Origin: Nemopilema nomurai
Lineage: Eukaryota; Cnidaria; Scyphozoa; Rhizostomeae; Rhizostomatidae
Assembly: GCA_003864495.1 (NCBI GenBank)
Contig: ML133502.1
Location: forward strand, 186,001-250,000
Direction: 5' to 3'
Length of the DNA: 64,000 nucleotides
This document shows positions 12,201 to 24,057 of the stretch, piece after piece (position 1 is the stretch's first letter; the number at the start of each line of letters is the position of its first letter). A model generated the notes under the pieces. It was not told the DNA's origin. It did not search any database and saw only the letters and a program-made list of their open reading frames with translations. The translations under genes and the position numbers were made by a program.

Positions 12201-15200
12201 AGCAAACGAAATCTGATCTACATTGTTCAGAAAGCGTAAGAGGAGAAGACTATGTCCTACATCGATGCTTGAATGAAAAAAGACCAGGGGAAAGAATACT
12301 CGTTCTTCGTATATTGACAGTAGGTAGGGTAGGCGTTGCACTTTGAAAAATTAAATCATGGGGAATATTAACAAGAAAACAGATCTAAAGGATGATGAGC
12401 TAGGACTTTATCCCAATCAATTGATCGCATCGGTGATAGAAGAAAGACACAGCCTGAAGTCGTCCTTACACAAGGAGCTTGAGAAAGTCAGTAAACAATA
12501 TAGTTGAAAAATTCACTAAATGACATACTTGGCTAGACGTATCTACTGCGTCTGGTTCCAGAGAATGTGCCAGCCTCTGATGGGTTACTTGTGTCACTTT
12601 TGAGTGAATCTGAAATAAAAATGGCGAGTTAGTTTCCGCCTTCTACATTTGGTCTGCTATGAATCAATCTGTACTTCAAAAGAGAGTTAGAAAGAATTAC
12701 TTGACAGTTAAAACTAACTTGAAATTACTTGAATTAAAATGGGATGTTATGATCAATTTGAACCATCAACAAGATAGAATAGTTTCCGTCATAGAGGCAT
12801 TGTAGGAAACTAACTTCGACAACTTAGCTGACAGTTAAAAACCTGAAGAGATGTGTAGATTGTTATTGAGGCGAAGAACACAGATGCAGAATACCTCAAG
12901 CAGCGAGTACAACGATGGTATTTCAAAAAGCCATTGCAAAAACAAAATGTCTTCTTTTTTCCCGCCCGCCAGAAGCTGAATATCACCCAAGGAGTCGATC
13001 AGCTGAGCAACAGCAACTACAACAAGAAGGAGAACTAGCCAACAAACGACGAATTTTCATAGAAAATTTTCAAAACACTAAATCTTTATAGAAAAGGTTA
13101 TGGTATGTTAAATTGGCAGACAAAATACAATAAGGATGCAACGATTAAGAATGGGCTTAACCGAGCGAAAAAGAAATCAGAGCAACGAGAAATATAAGAG
13201 ATACAATGAAGCTACCTGAATCAGACAGATTCTCCTCCGCAGGGTCATACTCTAGTTCACTCGTGTCCTGTAGACCATAAAATAGCTGTAAGAGAGCCCG
13301 GGCATAGCAAGGGGGGGGGCTAGAAGAGAAGCGTCTATCGGCAAAGTGTTTCTTTTCACATGGTTGCACATAGGACTGTCGTAGGGATAGAAACAAGAAA
13401 TAAAAGACTCTTTCTAAGACTACCTAATTTTTTGCCGAGCGTCAATACACTTAAAAATGTTCGATTTTGAGCCTAAGATAATTCTCAAATTATTCTTGCC
13501 CGACACAAGGTGTAAATTCGCCTTAAGATCAAAGATAAATATTAAATCTTTTTGATGCGTTGCTTCATTATAAATTTCAACAAAAACAAGCATATATATT
13601 TATATATATATAACGTAGATAAATTTTGGCCTTGATGATTTTAGTCGGGTTGAGCCTGGCATTATTCTTAAACTTTAGTAGTTTTGAGCTTCAACATTCT
13701 TATAGACTATACTCTTACAAAAAGTGTGTAATCATTATGTTTTTGTGGTCATTAGGACAGAAGTACTAATATTCATGCTAGTGACGACCAAATTCTCTTG
13801 CAATAGGAAAACAGTGATCTAGGAACACTAAACAGCGGCGGACTATTATTGTTGTGGTTGCCTTTCAATAGCAATTTAAAAACCATGCGAATTTTCAAGG
13901 CTTCTGTAGCTGGAAAATGATTGTTATAGATACCTCTGTTTGGGTTTGCGCGAATCCTCCCGACTCTCCTAGAATTGGAGAAAGAGGTGCAATTAGAGCA
14001 AGAGCAGACACCGTGAACGGACTCAACAGCTGAGATTCCTGGTTGTGCCAGCCAATTGTATTCTGTTTTCATAAACATGCGCTAACAAGGAGGTTCTGTG
14101 GACACATGGAATGGGAAGTCCCCAACAAATTGCGGTCAAAAGTGACGTAACAAGTTACTTGACATGGGTTTGAAAAACGGGCAAAGTCATGCAACGGTGT
14201 GCGAGGTTGCTCTTCTGGAAGGTGCCGATCCTGCCAGCGCCATTTTGCAAACTCATACACGGCTTCGAAAAGTATATTCTAGCAATAGCTTAAACAGTTA
14301 ACAGGAGGGCAGAAAGCTAAAATTGCAAGTATGTCTTCAGATAGACAAGTCGAAAAAAGCAATGAAAATTTGCTAATAATACCTTCAGTTTGCGTTCTAG
14401 CTAATGATGCCATTACCTCGCCCTGCAACAATGACAATATCAAATTAAACTGAAGGGCAGAAGCAGCGACACAATATGGAGCAATTTGACATATGGTTCG
14501 ACACAACAGCAATTATCAAAAATAGCACAATGCTATTCATCAACCCACCTTCAGCTTCTTTCTTGCGTTGAATTTTCTCAGCTCTTCCACAGTTTCTTGT
14601 AGGTGCGTTCTTTCTGCACTTCGATCTCTATCCTACAGAAAAAGGTAGTTCACTGATGTAGACGTAGTAATACGGAAGGAGACGTCTGATTGGGTGTAGA
14701 AGATTGTCTTCAGAATATATCACAATTCGCAAAATCACCCGAGTACCCATTGCACCAGACCAACACAGCCGAGTTTGAACAGACAGTCACACTGGCAGGA
14801 ACAAAAACGAGCCTTGCCCACCATTTTCCTTAACATCTTGATAAGAAGTAGAGGTAATAAACACGCTGACTCAAGTTAAAGGAGCATCGTCAAACTCTAT
14901 TTCGCAAGTGAACAAGCAAGTCGAAAGCGATTGACTTGTGTACCAGTTCCTCAAAAGCGCGAGGCATAAGCAAATGAGACAGTTCTAGCTTGAGTTTGAT
15001 GTGAAAAAAACTGTCATTAAAGATTTACAGCATCATAAAAAATGCAAAACCAGATTAAATAAAGAAATGTATCCAGGATTTGGCACAGCAGTGAATCTGA
15101 AGCGAGCAAAGATTTAATTAGGTCATGTGCAGATGAGGATTCACGGACAAACATCAAGAGACACGGCCACACACAAACTCGAGGCAGTGCTGATTTGTTA

Positions 15201-18200
15201 TTAGCTTCTGGCATGCCCAGGTATCATAGATGTATCCAAAAACCAGGTCGTACAAAGCAGGAAAACCTCTTTGCATCACTGAATCCATTTCAGTAGAACG
15301 AGGGAAAATTCCGTGCGGGAGTTGAGAACTTAACCAGAGTTGGGGCAAAACCGTGGGACGATTGTTAAGAGCCCGGTTTGGTCTTCCTGGGCTCAAGTCA
15401 AAAGTGTTTCTATTTCGCTGTGCCCTTGAAAGCTTGCTCGGTCGGCATGAAAATTCAAACCTATCCTAGAAAATCGTGAGTGTTCCCAAAACCAACTTCA
15501 TAAAGCACCGTCTTCACACACCAAGGGTAGAATTCATCCGCTGTTTCGAAAAGTTTCACACCATAACACAACAAAAGTCGGACGGCGCAAAAGCTGATGC
15601 GTACAAACACGTCATCAAAGACAAGATTCGGCGGTTGACGCTTTGCTTACGAAACCGAAAGGAGCCCAAGGGGTGAACAGCTAGGGGAACGGGGAAATAG
15701 ATCAGCGTGATATCAGCTCTTGTTTCCTTTGAAATCAATTCTGAAACGGGTTCAGTAAACAGAGGTCCCACATTTATAAATCAATAGAGCACTAGCTATG
15801 TATCGCGTTTGAAATAGTTGGACTAGGATCTTGAAGAGTCTATATTTCATGAACTTCTTTCATATCAAGTGATGTTTGGGGGACAACGCAGGAGGCAAAT
15901 AAGTGCACACAAATAATTGAGCTTTTTGTTACGGGGAAAGTTGGGAGATAGTCCTAGAGAGCACTTTTGGGAAAGAGTTTTCCTCCTGTTAGCCTTTGTT
16001 TTACGATTATACATCTACAGTTTAAATGTCCCCATAGTCTTGAAGCCAAAACAGAAAAACCCTTGGCTACGGTGAAATCTCTGGCGTTAGTTTTGAAGAT
16101 TCTTTGCTCATTTCATTGGGCGATTTGGCTCAGTGGAATTAGCATTAGTTTTTGAAGCAGATGTTCAACTCGGACCAAGAGTAGTTGGATACAATTCTTT
16201 TTCCTTTAGTTTTTATCCAAGACAGGAGCGTATGCAGCCAATGAAAAGTGGGGGGGGGGTCTAGAGAATTATTCACAACCACGCCCTCTAGACTCTTTGA
16301 AAATAGGGGCAACGCCCTTTTAAGTGCATTTTGGCGAGGCAAAATTCTGTTGCTGTTCAAACTTTTACTGGATCTGCCTTCTCCCCCCAGGAGGTACTGA
16401 TTATCTAGCATTTTGACAATCTTTTTCAAAAGTAGAGAGGTCAGTAGCCCCCATTCCCCTCTTGAATACGCCACTTGCCTAAGATCATACACACATAATA
16501 TACATACATAAAATGGGATATCATAAAGGAGCAAGCTCTTCATAAATAATTTTCTTACAAGAAGCCATGGATGTGATAGCACTCCGTCAGCTGTGATTCT
16601 TTCCTTTGGATCCACAGTCAGCATACAATAGACAAGGTCCTTGGCTGTTTCTGATATGTTTTGCCATTGTCTGGAGTTCAGCTGAAACAATTTAATGAAA
16701 AAGAAATGTTTTAAAAACAACTTCAAAAAAACTCTTTTCAAATGTCAGGTTTCTTGATAAGACTCCTGTGGAATTTACTCAGCCTGTGAAAACAAAAGAT
16801 ATTGTCAAATATGAAGCAAAGAGAGCTGATCTATTAACAGACAGATATAGTTTTATAGAATAAATAAACCCTTAGAGATGCAAGGTGACAATATTACTTA
16901 ATCATAAAAATCTTTCAAATGAGTGTTGCTTTGCAGAGAACAAGGGACAAGATGATAAACAAAACACATGATAGATCTTACTTACAGAGAATTCTCCTTT
17001 AACAATTGCATCAAATAACACTTCTCCAGTCCCATGAAATGGAAATGCGCCACTGAGAAGAATGAAGAGGACCACTCCTACAAGGAACCATAAATTATGC
17101 ATGAAGGGTGTCCTACAAGAGATTCATCAACCTTGATAAAGTGGTACAAAAATTAATCACTGCAAACTAAATAACTGAGATTGTAGACATTCTATTTATA
17201 CATTAGATTAAAACAGCATGTCCATTTTAGATATTACTTCATAAGGCAGTCAGCGCATTGTAGTTGTTCAACAGAAATTTGTGAGTTATACCTACCACAG
17301 CCCCAGACATCTACAGCACAGCTGTAGGGCTCCCTTCTCACAACTTCCGGTGCCATGAAATGAGGAGTTCCAATTCTGCCACTTCTAACAAAGTTTTCAG
17401 GAGGCAATTCAATCGCAACGCTAAAGTCAGTTATTTTTATTGGTGCTGTGTCATCACGGCTTGCTAAAATTATGTTGTGGGGCTGCAAATAAAGGGGAGT
17501 TTACATCAATGGAAGAGTTCATGTAATCCATTGAAAACAAAGCATTTATACATAAGCTTATAAGTGAGAATCTTGACAGATCTACCTAAGAAGGATCTGG
17601 AATTTTCAAGATGCCTTTATCTTTATGATAAACAAAATAAATCTCTTGTAGTTAAAATCAAGTAATAAACAAAACCAAAACTGTATTGTTCCATAGCAAA
17701 TAAACAATAATAACAAAATATAATTAGAAATAAATAACAATAATAAATGATAATTAGAAAATTTTATATTGCTCTTCTAATCCTTCTTAACCTGGAAACA
17801 CACTGGAAGGCTCTTGATCAAAAAGAGGCCCTTCAACTTACAAAGTTAAATATCTATAAAAAATTTATAGCACATTCGTTATCAGTTAATCATTGACGTG
17901 GCATTAAGGATGTTTTTACCATCAATGTTTTTCAAGTCAGAGGGGGATTGCAAATGAATCATTTACCAACCTTCAAATCTCTATGAATAATATTTCTTTC
18001 ATGGATGTAAGCCAGTGCTTCAAGAACTTGTCGTACATAGTGGCTGAAAAAATGATACAGAATTTAGGATGAACAACAAAAATAAGTATTATTATGTCTC
18101 GTAACAGCAATTACCAATATGAATATTTCCCTTATGCTTTCATGCAAAGGGCTCAAAAATGCATTATTCAATATCAGAACTCACTTCTAAATTTTCCTTA

Positions 18201-20596
18201 AATCATTCTAATGATTATATACTTGTACAAAGATATCTGGAACAGTACTGTTCAAAGGAAACCATCTTATTGCTAACCCTATTGGAGGGAGCAAAGCTCT
18301 TTCTAGCAACTGTATGGCATTGCTTTAAAGTGTTTTGATTTGTTACTTTTCCACCTTAAGACAGTGCTTCTTTGCATTCCCCCTAAACATTGATTACACC
18401 AACTGTGCACATGATTCAGAAAACATTGACAAGCTTGGTAAAATTTCACCAACCAAAAAGAAAATAATGTTAATTTAGCTCATTACCTTGATACAGCTTC
18501 ACTATAAACAAATCCACTATTGGCCCTGTTGACAATTTCTTCACACAAGTCAACACCATCCATTCTGAAACAGAAAAATACCCATTTAAAAGATTTCAAT
18601 CTAAAAACAAATGATAAACAGAATGGTATATATAGAAACAGAATCACACAAATAACTGTGCCAATCACAATAAACTTGGCTTTCTCAATGAGAGTTCAGG
18701 ATTCATTGGCAAAAATGATAAGAAAGGAAAGACTTACTGTTCAGTTACCATGTAAACAGCACCATCAACTTTATGGGCAGACAAAATTTGAACTGTTTGA
18801 AAAAATTGAATAATAATTAGAGAATATTGACTTCTTTGCAAAATAGAAAAGTAATAGAGAGAAGGAAGGAAAGACTAATCTCTAACTTTTTGAATTAGAA
18901 ATTAATATCATTTGTTTCAGTCAATTACCATTCGCAATTTATAGAGTTACAAATTACATGTGAAATGTTGATTCAAATTTGATTGATTAATCTCACTTCT
19001 GTAAGTAAGTTGTTTCAATGATTACAAGCTGTTTCTCACCTATGTGCGGATGTCTTAACTTGCTACAAATTGAGACTTCCCTTTCGATGTCTAAAAAGAA
19101 TCAATAACCAGCCTGTTAACATTATTACCTTGAATATTCCCATTCCTATTTTAATCAAATAAACCGGGGCTGGAACCCTCCCCCCCCCTCCCCCTTCATT
19201 GCAACAATATTGAAGAATCAGATCTTCAAATTCGTAAGGGATAAATTGCAAGCATCCAATGATTTTGGCTTCAATACCTGAAAGTTTACTAAAATTCTGA
19301 GATCTGAGTTGTGTTATAACAAATTTTGTTTGTAGTGTGCAATAAACAGATTCCTGTTGAGCTCTCAAGATTCAATTGTTGTAAGCTAAGTATTATATTA
19401 ATACATTGCTCTTTCACTGGTACATAGATAAGTGAAATTAATTTGGAACTTTAAGCATTAGGTGGAGAGAACAATTGAAAAATGGATAAAATGATTTTAA
19501 CACTAATAACTTTAATAGAAAGGGGGGGGTTTGATTCTACTGAACTATCTTTTTGCCCCAGAAAGCTACAAATGGAAAAAGGAGCATTCAAAGTATCAAA
19601 CAATTATTACACCTTTCCATTTGAGAGTTCTTAAGCAAAAATTGACTAACAAGACCTCTATGTTCGTTTCTGTTTATGATTATTATTATTGCCATGAAAT
19701 CTGTAACATTTGCTTGTGACGAGATTATGAAAGAAATATTAAACTTAAATTCGGCCACAGCAATCATGGCTGTCCAAGTAATTACAAAATCGCACCGAAA
19801 CTCAATCTTGCTTAAGATCATCGACCTTATGATTACACCTATTTTTCTAGACATAGAGAGAGTGATATGGTAACAAGGGAAAACAGAAAGAAAAATAGGT
19901 CTAACGATTTCTATAAGCTTGTTGAATGAACAGGATTGAAAGCCACATTGTTATGATAGAATAATAAGGAACACAATGAAATGATTGAGATTAATCGCAA
20001 TGTTTTTGGGTCTGCTTTGTTCGCTGCCCCAGACTGTTTTTTAATAAGACCACATCACATAAACAGTTAGAACAGCGGCTTGAATCTGAAACGTTCAATA
20101 ACACTCGTGTCGTGTGAGAAAGTAAATTGTTAACTTTAAACGGTCACTACAGTTTCGGTTTATGTTTAAACTTGATTATAAAAGAATACAAAACATTACC
20201 TTTGATGGTTAATCCAGTGCTAATTGTCATTTTTGGGATATCAATAATTTTGACTGTAACATAGTCGTTACTTCTCCTGTCAGTGCAACCATGCACATTA
20301 CAGAATGCACCCCTATAAAATATGGAGGCTAAGTGAATTCATAGATAACATTGTAACAACTCGCCAGAGTTTTTCGTCGCATTAAAAGGATTTGAATTTG
20401 CAAACTAGGAGATTAAATCAAAGTTAGGCTGTTGCGACTTGAATGAGGGGTCACACAAGATCGAAAAAGGTAAACTTTGGAATGGAAGCGAGAAAAGTTC
20501 AGAAGTTCATCTCGCCAAAGGCTAAAAAGTAGCGATGTATAATTACCTTCCAATCTCTCCTTCGAGGTCGAAAAAATCCGGAAATCCCTCTTCCAT
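2979..20596 (-). CDS. CASK: CASK, calcium/calmodulin-dependent serine protein kinase-type MAGUK scaffold (29 coding exons, 884 aa, complete)
   Basis: I rebuilt 29 exons with GT/AG boundaries and consistent phases; they sum to 2,655 nt, giving 884 aa plus stop (human CASK is about 920). Domain order: CaMK-like kinase (1-274), CaM-binding tail (275-302), L27N (about 345-385), L27C (about 413-440), PDZ (about 480-572), SH3 (573-637), HOOK linker, guanylate kinase (about 697-884). The start is a 50-bp exon beginning MEEGFPDFF; the C-terminus is QWVPASWLY, against VPVSWVY in human. CASK lies under the plasma membrane, where its PDZ domain binds neurexin/syndecan-type tails and its L27 domains bind Mint/Lin7/SAP97-type partners (family knowledge). 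The next gene upstream, FARP, is divergent. Exon coordinates are in the domain entries. Assignment to CASK rather than another MPP rests on the kinase domain and is firm. Confidence 0.94.
4314..4359. repeat. (CAA)n microsatellite in a CASK intron
   Basis: About 46 bases of mostly CAA/AAC triplets with CAG interruptions, ending five bases before the 3' boundary (4364) of the large guanylate kinase exon. On the coding strand this is (TTG)n directly after the donor GTGCGT, so length changes lie inside the splice-donor neighbourhood. Confidence 0.8.
6364..6831 (-). other. CASK: CASK exons 21-22: SH3 domain
   Basis: Exons 6700-6831 and 6364-6425. Exon 21 encodes [14 protein letters not shown] (ALYDY-type motif), the [17 protein letters not shown] segment and HWWQ; exon 22 adds [11 protein letters not shown]. 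In MAGUKs the SH3 fold is completed by a strand after the guanylate kinase domain, so this domain packs on the GK module rather than acting as a simple proline binder (family knowledge). The junction is phase 0, as the reading frame requires. Confidence 0.92.
7201..8938 (-). other. CASK: CASK exons 17-20: pre-PDZ linker and PDZ domain
   Basis: Exons: 8780-8938 ([19 protein letters not shown]), 7659-7737 ([20 protein letters not shown]), 7408-7493 ([17 protein letters not shown]), 7201-7272 ([12 protein letters not shown]). The carboxylate-binding loop reads EPLGVTLK, against EPMGITLK in human. The His of the class I type is absent; CASK PDZ domains are class II and bind neurexin/syndecan-like hydrophobic C-termini (family knowledge). 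The codon for Gly before TLH is split across the 7659 donor and 7493 acceptor. Introns between these exons show no other feature, apart from the minisatellite just upstream at about 9.1-9.6 kb. Confidence 0.92.
9101..9592. repeat. 63-67 bp minisatellite in a CASK intron
   Basis: At least five clear copies of a unit carrying TTTAAACGGACCAACAATAT and AAAGGGTGTGGTGGTCTGGT. The TTTAAACGG block starts near 9133, 9196, 9261, 9328 and 9395, so spacing grows from 63 to 67 bp. A degenerate sixth copy covers about 9440-9490 and a poorer seventh about 9530-9590. Because unit length varies, open frames appear on both strands here (up to about 120 codons); these are repeat artefacts, not genes. It lies between the L27C and PDZ exons. 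Confidence 0.85.
10462..10764 (+). other. open frame inside a CASK intron, unrecognised
   Basis: A plus-strand frame open for about 100 codons (TAA at about 10459-10461 to the TGA at about 10764-10766), higher in GC than its surroundings. The second half is basic and helical-looking ([20 protein letters not shown], then [20 protein letters not shown]). It is antisense to CASK and not part of it. It could be a nested exon, a retroposed fragment or chance; a possible acceptor (CCGAAGCCAG) ends about 10443. I do not recognise it. Confidence 0.2.
13593..13611. repeat. AT microsatellite
   Basis: A short run of alternating TA with one TTTA interruption, in the CASK intron between exons 13216-13267 and 13934-13968. 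Confidence 0.7.
16559..20596 (-). other. CASK: CASK exons 1-9: kinase domain
   Basis: Exons, 5' to 3': 20547-20596, 20200-20312, 19040-19090, 18738-18792, 18487-18564, 17971-18043, 17296-17482, 16986-17077, 16559-16681. Glycine loop IGRGAFCNV (15-23), catalytic Lys38 in VTVK, HRDLKPHN (136-143) with Asp138 and Asn143, DFS at 159-161 in place of DFG, activation-loop end [11 protein letters not shown], and HPWLL closing the domain at 274. Relative to human CASK, numbering is offset by three. Human CASK has Cys146 and Gly162 where this protein has Asn143 and Asp159, so the usual metal-holding pair is present here. The Gly of DFG is Ser. All exon junctions join in frame. Confidence 0.93.
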
Positions 20597-23500
20597 CGTT
20601 GAACCAGAGTGCGAGGTTATACACCGTGGCCTAAACGTGAGTTTATCACGCCTACCTTTCAAAGCGAAAGGAGTAAAAGCTCCTTGAAATTAACTGGCGA
20701 ACCTTTCCTATCTTCCAAAGTGACCATGGTCAGTCCATGTTTTGTCGTTTTGTAAAGCAAAAGCCAAGGACTGCAGCACCATCAATTTAACTCCATCCAT
20801 CCTTCACTACTCCCTGATATCACTCCAAGTCACTCCATGAATTATACCCGCAGATCATATAATCCGGACCAGATTTTAATTGTTTGCAAAATAACTGATC
20901 CATTGTATTCTGGTTCCAATATTTATTATATGCAAAGTACTTCCCGGCGATGGAAACCCGCCGAGGTCAAATTCGCACCCTTTCAAATGAAGCAACATTT
21001 TGGAAACAGTTTGATTACTTGAATTTACACCACCAGACCCCATTGTTCAAGTGGAAGCTGTGTTTCACAGAATTGATAAGCCGCGAGGAAGTTTCTAATT
21101 TCCAACCTCTTTGGAAAATAATGAATAAAATGCTCTTGGAAATGAAACTGTTTGACTCCTGGCATTAGTGGAAAGGAGTTAAGAACATGTATAGAGAAAT
21201 AATCGATAAATGAAAGACTGTGACATGAAAACACGCACGAAAAAATATAAACAAAATCTGAAATAAAGCTTCTTATACAAAGATCGTATAGTTGTAACAA
21301 GCAAGCAATTCGCAAACTACCATTTTAAAAAAGAGAGGTTTGCAGATTTATTACATATAGGCCTATTCTATTAAATGTTATTCTCGGATTCGAGCAATTT
21401 TTTATCTTCATATATGGCAAAAATGAATCACAGAAATGGAATCTCCATGTTGAAATTAGTCTGTATTGAAAATGTCTTAATGTTTGGACCGTCAGACTGC
21501 GAATTAACCCATTCTAGGAAAATTATCACTGCAGCCGCAAATTGCGGTCAAATCGCATGAAATGTCTAAATATTCAAAACAAAGTAACCCGCGACTGGAG
21601 GGTCCAAACCACATGAAGTTTTCAGTATAAACTAAGTTAAAAATCAGGATTTAAATTCTGATGTTAATTTTTGAGAAAGAGCCGTGGATGCCAAGATACA
21701 AAATCGATAACGCCAACTCGAATCGGAGAATTACATGTTTTATTTTCACTTCCGGAGCAAAGAATGGTCTTATGACGACTTTCTTTAATTTTCATTTGCT
21801 GAAATGTCAATTTTGTCATCAAACATTTTATTCACTGAAACCAAACATGTGAATAAAATCAAATTTCATAGAAAGGCTCGTGTTGCAGCAAGCTGACTAT
21901 ATAAAATTAAATATATCTACTATCAATACCATTATTATTCTCATCTCTAGATGACATGCAAAAAATGTTTGGTGGTTCCCGGGAAACGAAAATACTCTGA
22001 TTAAGATAAAAGCTAAAAAGTAGGCTGGTAACGAAAATCAAGATTAGCTTTTACCTAATCATTTTAATCCAAGGTTTATTTGTTCTCTTCTCACCGAAAA
22101 GATCGTGGCTTTGATGATGATCCTAGCTTTCACGGGACTTCGCCACTTGGCTTTCGCAGGTTGTTCAAATGCAATTTCAGTGCTAGAATTCACAGCCAAG
22201 ATAACCGAGTCGAAAAACAAAAACATTTTTTCTCAACACTTCCTTAACGTAAAATTGGAAAGTTTTATGTTATTAAGCATGCACATTGATGAAGAAGACG
22301 AAATGCTATGAATATGCTATAATTCTCAAAAACCTTCAACGTTTAAACGTTTGTGAAGGATGTAGAAGAAAGACAACAACTGACCTTAAATTTCACTCTC
22401 ACCGCGATGTACTTCGAAACTTTAAATATCTAGATTTTTCAACTTTCTCAGGTTTCTAAGATCCAGCGCAGGACTTTCTTAACTTGTTGAAGCACTGATC
22501 TTAACTTTCTTTAAAGCAATTTCTGACAAAAATCGTGTAATTTCAAACAAAACTTTATCAAACTTTGGTCGAGGTCCGTGGTTTTTTGTGAAAGAAAAAT
22601 ATAAAGTCGTGGTGAGTTACGCCGATATTTATTCTTGTAACTTAAGAAATGATATATTTAAAAAGATTTTCATGGTCCGTTAATTTGGCAGAGGATTTCA
22701 AACTGGCTTGACTGGATTAGGAACAGGTTTGTAATTTTCACATGCAGTAAACCTTTTTGAGATTTTTCACAATAGTTGGGTATTCTGCTCTCTACTACAT
22801 TCAATATCGTTTTTAAATCAAATCGTTTCGAAAGAGAATTTTTGAACACAGCAGAGAGAATAGCATCTTGGAAAACGCTAATATTGGAATCTCTGGAAAT
22901 TTAACTGTCGTCAGTTATCAAGACTTGTTTGGTACGGTGGTCGATATTCTCCCTTCGAGTTTAAAAGTTATTTCATGGAGATGATTTCAAGGTCTTATGT
23001 AGTTCTTTGGCGTTTGATAAATTTCAATAAAGGAAGTTGCAGGCTCGACCTGAGTTCAGATCAAGAACGAATAAGATGACTAATTGTAGCATTGATGGAA
23101 AGTCTAGCCACATGCAAGCGTATGATATGATAATGTTATCAAGGTTTTCGAATCGCCAGTGCTTCTGAGATATCAGCAGCTGCCATGTGCAAAAATAATT
23201 TAGATAAAACACACTTCACAATGTTTACATTTTTGGTGGGTGTTGAAAGAATCGACTTGCTGTGGAAGATCGATGAGGGTTGTCTTAACACCGGATGCTG
23301 CTTGTTAGAAATTTTATATTTCAAGTGACAATTAAGGTTTCTGGATGACTCTAAATGACTGTACTAGCGATTGTATAACAAAGCGATTGTACTTAGTATA
23401 TTTTGCTGACGGGATGTACACGTTTTTGCCGGGTATCGTTTTCAGCAATTTATTATAAGGCAGGGTATGTTTTCAACTGGCCGAATCTATAGTCAGTTTC

Positions 23501-23839
23501 CTGATCTATTAGCCTCAATGTAGATCGTACATGTGTTTTGTTTTTCTTTGTAAATATTTCAAGCTTTTAAAGTTTTTTAAAAATTCTACATTGCCATGCT
23601 AGCTGTTTTTGATACCATCTTTCTTGATAATTTATTGATACTGTCAAGTATGTTGTAGTTATGTTTGTTTAAACGAAGATTTTGGAGACAATTTCCTAGA
23701 CAATTTTTGGGCAGTAGAAATAAGGTTTTGAGCGAATCCTAAAATTCGAAAGCCGAGCATCTTTTCTAGCGTTCTTTCTAGAGCAGGTTCACAAAACGTA
23801 TGAGTGCACACGCCCCCCCCCCCTCCCCCTCGTGTTTGC

Positions 23840-24057
23840 ACTACCTCGTAAAGCAAATTTAAAAGCAGTTTGTAATCTTTCTCATTAATTGTGATGACTG
23901 CAGCATCGTCGACAATATGGCACCAACGAACTGGGTTAAACACAATGCTCATTAATAGGACAGAGACCTTGTTGTTGAACAAGTTGGATGAAAGGGTTGA
24001 AAATAATGTTGAACAGCAGAGGGCCCATGCATTCCCCTTGCAGAACACCCGTTTAGC
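23840..24057 (-). mobile_element. decayed reverse transcriptase fragment, non-LTR-type
   Basis: On the minus strand one frame reads GVLQGECMGPLLFN (RT motif of the GxxQG..SPxLFN type) from about 24055 downward. After a change of frame near 23940 a second frame reads HIVDDAAVITIN, matching the F/YADDAA catalytic box, followed by a Leu-rich KLLLNLL stretch. The catalytic box has Val in the usual Ala position. The fragment is about 220 bp, frameshifted, and ends in a C-run and unrelated sequence, so it is a dead remnant. No ends, poly(A) or target duplications were seen. Confidence 0.7.

Larger units (their letters stand above)
10106..14632 (-). other. CASK: CASK exons 10-16: CaM-binding tail and the two L27 domains
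   Basis: Exons: 14549-14632 (CaM-binding/autoregulatory tail, [16 protein letters not shown]), 14383-14422, 13934-13968, 13216-13267 (three tiny linker exons), 12895-13016 (L27[19 protein letters not shown] through SLYSLLE), 12529-12609, 10106-10189 (L27[20 protein letters not shown]). The matching human segments are the VLDSLEEIHAL and LKRILTQPHFM regions. L27 domains form heterotetramers with Mint1, Lin7/Veli or SAP97-type partners (family knowledge). The open frame that continues upstream of the 10106-10189 exon (to about 10468) is intronic read-through: the exon has a clean acceptor at 10190-10191 and the phase fits exon 12529-12609. Confidence 0.9.

Noticed and set aside
16119..16180. 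tRNA-like segment with a good A box (TGGCTCAGTGG) and a weak B-box-like GTTCAACTC
   Set aside because: The acceptor stem and T-arm do not pair and the D-arm is broken. At most a tRNA-derived SINE relic; not callable as a tRNA.
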